The position numbers were made by a program, and so were the translations under genes. Positions 16,954-26,958 of a DNA stretch of 38,262 nucleotides are shown here, one piece after another; the first letter of the stretch is position 1, and the number at the start of each line of letters is the position of its first letter. The notes under the pieces were generated by a model. The model saw nothing but the letters and a program-made list of their open reading frames with translations, was not told where the DNA came from and ran no database searches. Origin of the DNA: Gemmatimonadota bacterium. GTDB taxonomy: Bacteria > Gemmatimonadota > Gemmatimonadetes > Gemmatimonadales > GWC2-71-9. The DNA is taken from NCBI GenBank assembly GCA_016199245.1, contig JACQHC010000078.1, forward strand, positions 1-38,262, read 5' to 3'.

Positions 16954-17905
16954 GAGCGCCTCCGGTGTCGGCCGGCGCCGTAGCGGCATCAGGTCCCACT
17001 TTGTCGATGAAGATCTTGTGCAGCGTCGGCTCGGCCACTTCGAAGCGGGTGACCTGAGCTCCGGCCCGGACCAACGCCTCGAGAATCCGGTGCGGTGCCG
17101 CGCCGTCGGCGAGCTCGAGCTCGGCATACTGTCCGTATTCGTCCGCCTTGGCGACCAGCGTGCGGTCCTTCAACACCCTCTCGGCCTCCACTCCGCGTTC
17201 CACGGCAACGATGACATGCCGGCCGCCGTGGTTTCGCTTGATGTCCGCAAGCCGGCCGTCGACCACTTTCTCTCCGCGGGCGATGATACAGATAGCGTCG
17301 CACAGCTTCTCAGCGTGCTCCATGATGTGCGTCGAGAACAGAATCGTTGTCCCGGCCCTGGCAAGCGTCACCACAGTGTCCTTCATCACTTGCGTATTCA
17401 CGGGATCCAGGCTGGCGAACGGCTCGTCCAGGATCACGAGAGCCGGGCCATGCATGACGGTGGAGATGAACTGGACCTTCTGCTGCATGCCCTTGGAGAG
17501 CGCGTCGAGTTTCTGCTGCTCCCAGGCGCCGAGTCCGAGCTGCTCGAGCCACCGCTTCGCCTCCCGGCGAGCCGCCTGTCGGTCCATGCCTTTTGTCTCG
17601 GCGAGGAAGACCAGTAGGTCTCCCACCTTCATCTTGCGATAGAGCCCGCGCTCCTCTGGCAGGTAGCCGATCCGGCTGCTTAGTGCCCGGCCGTCACTCC
17701 GCGTGCCGAAGAGCGAGATGGTCCCCTCATCCGGAACGAGGATGTTCATGATCATCCGGATGGTGGTTGTCTTGCCCGCGCCGTTGGGCCCGAGGAGTCC
17801 GTAGATGCTGCCCCGTGGGACCGCCAGCGTGAGCTGCTTGACCGCCGTGTGGGCGGCAAAGCGTTTCGTGACGCCCTGGAGGGCGACGACTGTGTCCGCA
17901 GTCAC
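16946..17905 (-). CDS. ABC transporter ATP-binding protein, NatA/YhaQ type
   Basis: A 319-residue ATPase. Walker A is GPNGAGKTT (residues 39-47), a Q-loop region GYLPEERGLYRKMKV follows, the signature is LSKGMQQK in place of LSGGQ, and Walker B is LVILDEPFASLD; the switch histidine lies in FSTHIMEHAE. The EERGLYRKM sequence is typical of NatA-like subunits paired with ABC-2 permeases. A C-terminal extension of about 80 residues carries the domain usually called DUF4162. The ATG at 17905 is separated by 107 bases from sufU, and the gene may be read from the suf operon or from an unrecognised promoter in that gap. It forms an export complex with the overlapping permease. Confidence 0.94.
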   Translation of the reverse strand: MTADTVVALQGVTKRFAAHTAVKQLTLAVPRGSIYGLLGPNGAGKTTTIRMIMNILVPDEGTISLFGTRSDGRALSSRIGYLPEERGLYRKMKVGDLLVFLAETKGMDRQAARREAKRWLEQLGLGAWEQQKLDALSKGMQQKVQFISTVMHGPALVILDEPFASLDPVNTQVMKDTVVTLARAGTTILFSTHIMEHAEKLCDAICIIARGEKVVDGRLADIKRNHGGRHVIVAVERGVEAERVLKDRTLVAKADEYGQYAELELADGAAPHRILEALVRAGAQVTRFEVAEPTLHKIFIDKVGPDAATAPADTGGARG

Positions 17906-17950
17906 GGCTGGTCCCGCGTCTCGAAGCTGTCTGTCATTGGCTCATCGTCA

Positions 17951-17978
17951 CGTAGAAGGGGTGCTGGCCGCCCCTACG
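17951..17978 (-). other. Imperfect hairpin between sufU and the ABC ATPase gene
   Basis: CGTAG and CTACG flank GGG and CCC with a small bulge, enough for an RNA stem of about eight pairs in the 107-base gap downstream of sufU. No run of T follows it on either strand, so it is not a standard intrinsic terminator. It may slow or attenuate read-through from suf into the transporter genes, or have no role. Confidence 0.25.
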
Positions 17979-18012
17979 ATACGTCTGGCGCGGCGCAGAG
18001 GCTACCCGATCG

Positions 18013-18468
18013 TTACTCGGTGGATACGCGCTCGGTCTTGGCGGCCAGGGCCGCGTGCAGCGTGTGCCACGGAAGGTTGGCGCACTTCACGCGGGCGGGG
18101 AACGCCCGCACGCCGGCGAAAGCGGCCAGCTTGCCGAGGTCCCCGGTATCCGGTGGCGCGGTCGCGGGCGAGGTGACCATGGTGTGGAACGCCTTGAACA
18201 GCCGACCGGCTTCTTCCTCCGTCTTGCCCTGCACGGCCTGCGTCATCATCGATGCCGATGCCCGCGAGATGGCGCAGCCGGAGCCCTGAAATGCCGCGTC
18301 GAGCACTCGCCCGTCTTCCACGTGCAGATACAACGTGATGCGGTCGCCGCAAAGGGGATTGTCACCCTCGGCAGTCCGGTTCGCGTCTGGAGGAACGCGG
18401 AAGTTCCGAGGGTTCCTGTTGTGGTCTACGATGAGCTGCTGATACAGGTCCGAGAGGTCGGTCGTCAC
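18013..18468 (-). CDS. sufU: SufU sulfur-transfer / Fe-S assembly protein
   Basis: A 151-residue SufU. In SUF systems of Gram-positive type, SufU is a zinc protein that takes the persulfide sulfur from SufS and stimulates it. The metal and sulfur ligands are all present: Cys40 and Asp42 in NPLCGD, Cys65 in GSGCAIS and Cys129 in VKCANLPWHTL. The SufU-specific insertion before the last cysteine distinguishes it from IscU. The start is the GTG at 18468, 15 bases after the sufS stop; a nearby ATG at 18482 is out of frame and reaches a stop within six codons. It is the last gene of the suf operon. Confidence 0.95.
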   Translation of the reverse strand: MTTDLSDLYQQLIVDHNRNPRNFRVPPDANRTAEGDNPLCGDRITLYLHVEDGRVLDAAFQGSGCAISRASASMMTQAVQGKTEEEAGRLFKAFHTMVTSPATAPPDTGDLGKLAAFAGVRAFPARVKCANLPWHTLHAALAAKTERVSTE

Positions 18469-18482
18469 TCGTGACGATCCAT

Positions 18483-19760
18483 TCAGGCAAAGACCTTGCG
18501 CACGCGGGCCAGGGCGCTGACGAGGGCGTCCACGTCCGAGCGCGTGTTGTAGAACGCGAAGGATGCTCGGGCGGTTGCGGGGACGCCGAAAAAGTCCATC
18601 ACAGGCTGCGTGCAATGGTGACCCGTGCGGATGGCGACGCCGGCCTGGTCCACGATGGTGCCGACGTCGTGCGCGTGCGCGCAGTCCATGACGAATGACA
18701 CGGCGCCGGTTCGGCGCGTCGGGCAGCCGATCAGGCGGACGCCGGGCTCGGCGCGGAGCCGCTCGACCGCGTAATCGACGACATCCGCCTCGTGCCGCTC
18801 CAGGCTGTCGCGATCGAGGGCCATGAGATAGTCGATGGCCGCGCCCAGGCCGACCGCTCCCGCGATGTGCGGCGTGCCGGCCTCGAACTTGTGGGGCAGG
18901 ACGGCGTAGGTCGTCTGCTCGAACGTGACCGAACGAATCATGTCTCCGCCGCCCTGAAACGGCGGCATCTCCTCCAGCAACTCGGCGCGGCCGTACAGCG
19001 CGCCAATCCCTGTGGGCCCGAACATCTTGTGGGACGAGCACGCGTAGAAGTCGCAGCCCAGCGACTGCACGTCCACGCGGTGGTGCGCCACCGCCTGCGC
19101 CCCGTCCAGCAGGACCGGAATACCGCGCGCCTTCGCTTGCCGGATCATCTCGGCGACGGGATTCACGGTGCCCAGCGAGTTCGACACGTGGACGAGAGAC
19201 ACGAGCCGCGTGCGGTCGGTGAGCAAGTCGACATAGCGGTCCAGCAGCAGATCCCCGGACCGGTCCATGGGGATCACTCGCAGCGTTGCACCGCGTTCCG
19301 CCGTGACGATCTGCCACGGCACGATGTTCGAGTGATGCTCCATGGCCGAGATCAGGACTTCGTCGCCGGGACGGAGCCGAGGGCGGGCGAAGCTGTGGGC
19401 GACAAGGTTGATCGCCTCGGTGGTACCGCGGACATAGATGATCTCGCGTGACTCGGCCGCGTTGAGGAATCGTTGCACTTTGGCCCGCGCGCCTTCGTAC
19501 GCGGCGGTCGCCTGCTGGCTCAACGTGTGAACCGCCCGGTGCACGTTCGCGTTGGTTTCCTCGTAATACCACCGCACGGCTTCGATGACCGGGCGGGGCT
19601 TCTGCGTCGTCGCGGCGTTGTCGAGATACACGAGCGGCTGGCCGTTGATCGTGCGCTCGAGGATCGGGAAGTCGGCGCGGAGCGACTCGACATCCGCTAC
19701 ATGGCCTGCCCGGCCCGTGGCCTCGGCACGGCTCACTGTCGAGCGGGAGGCCGTGGTCAT
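18483..19760 (-). CDS. sufS: Cysteine desulfurase SufS
   Basis: A 425-residue class II cysteine desulfurase that removes sulfur from cysteine to form a protein persulfide for Fe-S assembly. Lys245 in SSHKMFGPTG binds PLP, and Cys383 in RTGHHCTQP is the persulfide-forming cysteine on the short loop typical of SufS. Other family blocks: YLDNAATTQKP near the N-terminus and SAMEHHSNIVPWQ. The first 20 residues are not conserved in the family. The ATG at 19760 overlaps the sufD stop as ATGA. It works with SufU, encoded directly downstream. Confidence 0.97.
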   Translation of the reverse strand: MTTASRSTVSRAEATGRAGHVADVESLRADFPILERTINGQPLVYLDNAATTQKPRPVIEAVRWYYEETNANVHRAVHTLSQQATAAYEGARAKVQRFLNAAESREIIYVRGTTEAINLVAHSFARPRLRPGDEVLISAMEHHSNIVPWQIVTAERGATLRVIPMDRSGDLLLDRYVDLLTDRTRLVSLVHVSNSLGTVNPVAEMIRQAKARGIPVLLDGAQAVAHHRVDVQSLGCDFYACSSHKMFGPTGIGALYGRAELLEEMPPFQGGGDMIRSVTFEQTTYAVLPHKFEAGTPHIAGAVGLGAAIDYLMALDRDSLERHEADVVDYAVERLRAEPGVRLIGCPTRRTGAVSFVMDCAHAHDVGTIVDQAGVAIRTGHHCTQPVMDFFGVPATARASFAFYNTRSDVDALVSALARVRKVFA

Positions 19761-21123
19761 GGAACCGCGCGTGGGCGGCGCGCGCCCCGGTCGAGTGTTG
19801 CCCGCACCAGACGGTCGAGCTGCCGCCGCAGTTCCGGCACGGGGACGGTGCCGATGATCTGGGCGCTAAAGCCGTAGGTCATGAGGTCCCGGGCGTCGTG
19901 CGGCGCGATGCCGCGGGTCTGGAGGTAGAACAGCGCGGCTGGATCCAGGGGGCCCAGGGTGGCGCCGTGCGTGCACTTCACGTCGTCGGCGTGGATCTCG
20001 AGCTGCGGCTGGCTGTCGGCGCGCGCCTCCTCGGAGAGGAGGAGGTTGTTGTTGGTTTGCTTGGAGTCGGTGCGCTGGGCGCCGGGTCGCACGATGATGC
20101 GACCGGTGAACACGCCACGGGCGTGGTCGTCGAGGATCCCGTTGAACAACTCGTGGCTCTCGCAGTGCGGGGCGGCGTGATCGATCGTGGTGTGGTGGTC
20201 CACGTGCTGCCGTCCGTGCAACACCGAAAGCCCGTTGAGAATGAGGTACCCGCCCGCTCCGCCGAGCACGGCACCCACATCATGCCGGGACAAGGCGGAC
20301 CCCACCGCGACGGTGCACGTCTGAACAGAGCTATCCGGCCCCTGGTACACCTGGCTCGTTGCCATGTGGTAGGCGAGTTCGCTCTCACGCTGGATGCGGC
20401 AGCTCGCAATCTGCGCGCCGTCTTGCGCCACCAGCTCGGTCACGGCGCTGGTGAGGTACGCGCGATCCTCGACACCCGCGTACGTCTCCACAACGCTAAC
20501 CCTGGCTCCCCGCTCGGCGACGATCAGCACCCGGGGGTAGCTGGCCGACGGCCCGTCACCTGGCGCCGCAAGGAAGAGCAACTGAACGGGCGCTTCGACC
20601 TCCACGCCCGCCGGCACGTAGAGAAACGCTCCGTCCTCGACAAATGCCGTGGCAAGTGCGGTGAAGGGGTTGCGGTCGACGAGCGCGTGCCGGCCGAGAT
20701 GCCGCTCGATCGCGGCGCCGGCAGCCCCGTTCCGCTGGATGGTATCAGCCAGGCTCCCCAGCCGCACGCCGGCAGGAAGGCCGCCCACGGAGGAGAGGTT
20801 CGGCGCAAAGCGCCCGTTCACAAACACGGCGTGCGCGGCGCCGGGGCCGGGCGGCAACATTAATCCCAGATGCTCCCGGCCGATCTGGGGCCGCGGGTGC
20901 CAGTGCATACGTGAAAACCGCAGGTTGGCGAGCGGAGCGACGCTCGTGAACCGCCAGTCCTCCTGGCGCGTCGAGGGGAAACCGACGTCGGCGAACCGGG
21001 CAATTGCCGCCTCGCGCAGCCCGGCCAGCCAGGCGGGTGCCTTGCGCCCGCTCGGCGCGATCGCCTTGTGGTACTCGTCGAGCAACCCCTGCCGCTGGTC
21101 CGCAGCGGTGCCGCTTCCGGCTG

Positions 21124-21127
<4 letters not shown>
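19757..21127 (-). CDS. sufD: Fe-S cluster assembly protein SufD
   Basis: A 456-residue SufD, the partner of SufB in the SufBC2D scaffold that builds [4Fe-4S] clusters. The C-terminal beta-helix contains GRIIVRPGAQRTDSKQTNNN and the block ADSQPQLEIHADDVKCTHGAT, which is diagnostic for SufD and SufB. The N-terminal region FPSTRQEDWRFTSVAPL is SufD-like. DDVKCTHGATLG contains the conserved C-H near the SufB interface. The GTG start at 21127 overlaps the sufC stop as GTGA, and the stop overlaps the sufS start. It is less conserved than sufB, as usual. Confidence 0.96.
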
Positions 21128-21879
<752 letters not shown>

Positions 21880-21915
21880 GAAGGTCCTGGTATCAACGTG
21901 ATGGTGTCGGCCGCC

Positions 21916-23354
<1,439 letters not shown>

Positions 23355-23358
<4 letters not shown>

Positions 23359-24041
23359 GCCGCGTTTTCCGAACCAGGGAGCGGTGGGGAGCTCGGTCGT
23401 TCTCCGAAGCTCACCGCGTACTCGCATGCGTTGCATCCGTTCACGATGTGCCGTTCGCGGGAGACCTGAGCGCCGAGTACCTGCTCGAGGAACCGCAGCT
23501 CCTCATGGCATACCTCGGGGAACTTCTCGGCCACCGCATGAACTGCGCAGTTATGTTCGGCGATACGGAGGCCGTTGGGCTCGGGCGACCATTCGGCCAT
23601 GAAGCCCCGCTGCGAGAGCAACCCAGCCACCGCGTCCACTCGCTGCTCCGGAGTTGCCTGGTGCAGCTGGAGCTTCAACCGATCGGCCTCAGCTTCGAAG
23701 TACTCGGCGAAGAACCGGCGTACGGCTTCGCGGCCGCCGCTGCGCTCCACGAATGCCAAGGCGGCCTGGAGCGTCTCCTCGTAGCGCTTGGGGAACAGCG
23801 CCTCGCCTGCCTGACTCAACTTGTAGGTGAACGTGGGCGCGCCGAGACCACGTTGCTCTCGTTCGTGGGCCACGAGGTGTTCGACCTCGAGTTCCTTGAG
23901 GTGGCGCCGCACCGCGGTAGGGGTCACGCCGTGTCGCCGTGCCAGGTCGTTGGCCGAAAGCGGCTGGTTGCGCTTCAACGCGACCAGAATCTGCCGTCGG
24001 AGGCCTTTGTGGGCCGCGAGTGAGGGGGAGAGCGGTTCCAT
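23355..24041 (-). CDS. sufR: SufR-like Fe-S-sensing transcriptional regulator
   Basis: A 228-residue regulator with an N-terminal winged helix-turn-helix (about residues 17-55, [20 protein letters not shown]) and a C-terminal region with four cysteines: Cys165 (EHNCAVH), Cys178 (EVCHE), Cys203 and Cys206 (NGCNACEY). This matches SufR, which represses suf genes while holding a [4Fe-4S] cluster and releases DNA when the cluster is lost. The start ATG at 24041 is chosen over 24083 because the family N-terminus begins there. As first gene of the operon it is in position for autoregulation. The name is supported by cysteines plus context; binding specificity is inferred. Confidence 0.88.
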
Positions 24042-24054
24042 GATCAGGGGCGGG

Positions 24055-24083
24055 AATCTAGTCAGCCGCGTACAAAATCGCAA
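24055..24083 (-). promoter_or_regulatory. Candidate sigma-70-type promoter of the suf operon
   Basis: On the minus strand TTGCGA (24083-24078) is followed by 17 bases and TAGATT (24060-24055). Transcription would begin about 24048, only some seven bases before the sufR ATG, so the message would be nearly leaderless; this fits the lack of a Shine-Dalgarno before sufR. The imperfect inverted repeat ACAAAA (24072-24077) / TTTTGT (24097-24102) straddles the -35 box and could be an operator. Confidence 0.5.
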
Positions 24084-24192
24084 ACTTATGAAACCGTTTT
24101 GTTCGTAATATGCGTATGTTTATGTAGGACAGCATGTTATGTTACTGCTCAACCTCCATAGGCTTTACGGCGTTCTGACGCATCTAGCCCCC

Positions 24193-24208
24193 TCAACCGA
24201 ATGGTTGA
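24193..24208. promoter_or_regulatory. Candidate SufR operator, CAAC-N6-GTTG inverted repeat
   Basis: TCAACCGAATGGTTGA contains CAAC and GTTG separated by six bases, the spacing described for cyanobacterial SufR operators, and the repeat extends one further base on each side. Another GTTGA half-site follows at 24213-24217 and another TCAAC at 24149-24153. It lies between sufR (starting 24041) and def (starting 24270), about 110 bases upstream of the proposed suf -35 box. That distance is larger than expected for simple repression, so another start site may exist. Confidence 0.45.
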
Positions 24209-24269
24209 TCATGTTGATGTGCCTGAACCTACCGCTCGGGATGACGAGGCGTAAATTGGGGGTCCCTTT

Positions 24270-24836
24270 ATGGCTGTACGACGGATTCGACTGCTAGGCG
24301 ACCCCGTCCTGCGGGCTCGCTGCGATCCTGTGACAAGTCCTCAGTCGCCGGCTGTGAGGATCGTGGCCGACGACCTGAGGGACACCTTGCGTGACTGGCA
24401 GAAGCGCTCGGGCGCCGGCCGGGGAATCGCAGCGCCGCAGATTGGTGCGCCGATCAGATTGGTGCACATCGCGCTAGCGGACCGCCGCTGGACGCTGGTG
24501 AACCCCGAAATCACGGACGTGGGCGACCAGGATTTCCTCGTGTGGGACGATTGCTTCTCTTTTCCGGATCTCCTCGTACGCGTGCAGCGTGCCTACCACG
24601 TAACCGTACGGTACCAGGACCTGACAGGTGCGACGCTGATCCTGGATGCGGAAGGAGCGCTCGCGGAGCTGCTGCAGCACGAGATTGATCACCTGGACGG
24701 CGTGCTGGCGGTGGATCGGGCAACCGGTGTGGATCCGTTCTGCTTGCGTGAGGAATGGGAGAAGCACTGGGCGGCCCAGGGACGGTACAGCGCGCCCAGT
24801 GTGAGGGAGGAACCAAGGGGCGCGCACGTCTATTAG
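24270..24836 (+). CDS. def: Peptide deformylase (variant motif II)
   Basis: A 188-residue peptide deformylase, which removes the formyl group from the first methionine of new proteins. Motif I is GRGIAAPQIG (Gln57), and motif III is HEIDHLDG with metal ligands His137 and His141 and catalytic Glu138. Motif II, normally EGCLS, reads DDCFS here, keeping the metal-ligand Cys95 but replacing the glycine before it with Asp. The active-site residues are therefore complete and activity is plausible, but the substitution and the absence of a neighbouring fmt gene suggest a secondary or specialised copy. A -10-like TAAATT at 24252 lies close to the ATG, without a clear -35. Its stop is nested with the convergent transporter stop (TTAG). 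Confidence 0.9.
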   Translation: MAVRRIRLLGDPVLRARCDPVTSPQSPAVRIVADDLRDTLRDWQKRSGAGRGIAAPQIGAPIRLVHIALADRRWTLVNPEITDVGDQDFLVWDDCFSFPDLLVRVQRAYHVTVRYQDLTGATLILDAEGALAELLQHEIDHLDGVLAVDRATGVDPFCLREEWEKHWAAQGRYSAPSVREEPRGAHVY

Positions 24837-25465
24837 CCGGCACTTGCGTCTGCTTCGCTCGTCGTTTCAATCCCCTCTCGTACCAACCAAGGCACCATCA
24901 GCGCCGCACCGACAGGATCCGCCCACCACCAGCCCAAGAGCGCATTCAGGGCGAGCCCGGCCAGGAGGCACAACGACAGATAGGAGCACGCGAGCGTTTC
25001 TTTCGCCTCCGCCATCAGAGCGGCGCTGCCCATGGCTTCGGCCACGCGCCACTTGCGCCACGCCAGGAGTGGCATCACCGCGAGCGACAGCATGGCGAGC
25101 AGCATCCCAACCACACTCTCCTCCGCCGCGGCACCGCGAGCCAACGACCGGACGGACTGTACGACCACATAGGCCGCGAGCGCCAGAAATGTCCAACCCA
25201 CGAACCGGCGGGCGAGTCCCTCGGCCCGGTCAGCGGTTTCGGGGTTCCGTCCGCTCCCCTCCCGCGTCAGGCGCCACACGAGCATCCCTGACGCCGCGGT
25301 CTCGATCACGCTGTCGAGCCCAAAGCCCACCAACGCGATGCTCCCGGCGGCTTCGCCGGCCCAGAGGGCCACGATCGCTTCCGCCACGTTGTAGCAGAGC
25401 GTGACGAGGACGAGTCGAAGGCCCCGGGCGGCGAGTGCCTTTGCGGGAGTCCCAGTGGACGTCAT
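24833..25465 (-). CDS. Small cation transporter, CDF-like membrane domain only
   Basis: A 210-residue membrane protein with five or six hydrophobic segments. YNVAEAIVALWAGEAAGSIALVGFGLDSVIE resembles TM1-TM2 of the cation diffusion facilitator family, with Asp in FGLDSVIE at the metal-site position. MAEAKETLACSYLSL and WWWADPVGAALMVPWLVREG resemble TM5-TM6. The usual C-terminal cytoplasmic metal-sensing domain is missing, but stand-alone membrane-domain proteins of about 200 residues form a common subfamily, so this need not be a truncation. Substrate unknown; the divalent metal role is by family only. (The longest hydrophobic string is given here only to 20 residues: YNVAEAIVALWAGEAAGSIA.). 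Confidence 0.85.
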   Translation of the reverse strand: MTSTGTPAKALAARGLRLVLVTLCYNVAEAIVALWAGEAAGSIALVGFGLDSVIETAASGMLVWRLTREGSGRNPETADRAEGLARRFVGWTFLALAAYVVVQSVRSLARGAAAEESVVGMLLAMLSLAVMPLLAWRKWRVAEAMGSAALMAEAKETLACSYLSLCLLAGLALNALLGWWWADPVGAALMVPWLVREGIETTSEADASAG

Positions 25466-25484
25466 GCTACGACTTCACGAAGGT

Positions 25485-26678
25485 TCAGGCGAGCGCTTCG
25501 AGGAACTCCGCAATCACGCGGCTGGTTTGTACCGGTTGCTCGAGGGGCGCAAGGTGGCCCGCTTCGGGGATCACGGTGAGCTGCGCTTCTGGGATGGCAT
25601 CGGCCAGCGCACGGGACGTCGCGGCGGGGATCAGGCGATCCTCGCGGCCTGCGATCACGAGCGTGGGGACGTCGATGCTCCCGAGGAGCGCCGTGGAATC
25701 GGGCCGATCGCGCATCGCCTCGAGCGCCCCGATGATCCCTGTGGTCGGATTGGCGGCGATCATGGCTTTGAGATGCTCGACCACCTGAGGTTGAGCGGTG
25801 ACAGACCAGGGTGTGAGCAGCTGCGGAACGAGCGCGTCCGCCAGGGCCGCCGGGCCGTCACGTTGCACGACGCCAATCATCTCGTCTCTCCGCCGCCGAC
25901 CCTCCTCCGTATCGGCCTCGGCGCGCGTGTTCACCAATACCAGCGCGCCGACCCGTGTCTTGTGTCGCCGAAGCAGTTCGAACGCGATGTAGCCTCCCAT
26001 AGACAGCCCGCACACCACGGCCTGATCCACGTGTAGTACGTCGAGCAGCGCGGCGAGGTCGTCCGCATACTCGGCCATGGTGTATTTGCCTGGCGCGTCG
26101 GACAAGCCCATGCCCCGCAGGTCCGGTGCGATGCGCTTCCAGCCCGTGAGGGTGGCCATCACCTGGCGCCACACGGTGCGGTCCAGAGGGAAACCATGGA
26201 CGAAGAGGATGGGCCTTCCGTCCCCCTGGAGGTCCAACGCGACGGCGAGCCCCCGGACCGCGAGATGCCTCGTTTCACTGGCGCGCACGGAAGGCCGGCG
26301 GCCGAATGCCTGTACGAACTCCGGTGGAAGCGGCGCGGGTTCAGCCCGGGAATTGAGGCAATCGAACGCCAACTCCGCTTCGGCGACGATGGCGCCGTCC
26401 TCCCCGCGTGCGACGTGCCGCACCGTGAAGCTCGTCCGGCCCATCGCGACAAGCGACGTCTCGACGCGCAGTCGATCGCCTGCGCCCGCGTGCGACTGGA
26501 ACTCCAAGGTTGTCTTGCGCACCGCGGGGAACGAATCGGACCTCGCCTGCCCAGACGCTGCGCCGCCGAGCTGCTCCCACCGGGCTCGATCCAGTAGGCG
26601 GAGCAGAGCGGCCGCCGTGAGCCGTCCGCCCGCGTCGCAATCGTCGGGGTAGATCAGCAGTTCCACCGGAGTCACCAC
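25485..26678 (-). CDS. Fusion protein: hotdog acyl-CoA thioesterase domain plus alpha/beta hydrolase
   Basis: A 397-residue protein with two domains. Residues 1-125 resemble the 4HBT/YbgC-FadM hotdog thioesterases: LIYPDDCDAGGRLTAAALLR carries the strand-turn-helix with Asp15 at the usual catalytic position, and ARWEQLGG follows. Residues 140-397 are an alpha/beta hydrolase: oxyanion-hole HGFPLD, nucleophile Ser226 in GLSMGG, Asp347 in GREDRLIP and His375 in GHLAPLE. The second half resembles 3-oxoadipate enol-lactonase and related esterases. Both sets of catalytic residues look intact. The GTG at 26678 is used; another GTG follows directly. No gene is cotranscribed with it, so the substrate is open. 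Confidence 0.88.
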   Translation of the reverse strand: MVTPVELLIYPDDCDAGGRLTAAALLRLLDRARWEQLGGAASGQARSDSFPAVRKTTLEFQSHAGAGDRLRVETSLVAMGRTSFTVRHVARGEDGAIVAEAELAFDCLNSRAEPAPLPPEFVQAFGRRPSVRASETRHLAVRGLAVALDLQGDGRPILFVHGFPLDRTVWRQVMATLTGWKRIAPDLRGMGLSDAPGKYTMAEYADDLAALLDVLHVDQAVVCGLSMGGYIAFELLRRHKTRVGALVLVNTRAEADTEEGRRRRDEMIGVVQRDGPAALADALVPQLLTPWSVTAQPQVVEHLKAMIAANPTTGIIGALEAMRDRPDSTALLGSIDVPTLVIAGREDRLIPAATSRALADAIPEAQLTVIPEAGHLAPLEQPVQTSRVIAEFLEALA

Positions 26679-26958
26679 GCTTGAGCGCCTCGCTGGCCCG
26701 TTGGCGGTTGAAAGTTACCTTTGATCGCACCGCGGACCACCCTGCTCCCGACCGGTTGCCGGATCGTAGGGATGACCTGGGCTTCCGGGGTCGGAGGATG
26801 CAGAAGCCCGGTGTCACGAGTCGGACAGTCATGGTCGGTGATGACCCCACGGTGTCGCATTGATCTCACGATAGTTGCGCGCCGATCTTGTGGACAACTC
26901 GCGCACCATCGACACACTGTGTTGACAAGTATACGCGTTCGAAGGAGAGCCTCAGCAG

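Noticed and set aside
19898-20863. Plus-strand open frames opposite sufD, sufC and sufB
   Set aside because: They mirror conserved suf genes and show the repetitive composition of antisense frames.
26679-26958. Hidden gene or strong promoter in the 280-base gap before the S9-like gene
   Set aside because: Short open frames there have no coding character. TTGACA occurs but no -10 stands 16-18 bases from it, so no promoter is claimed.
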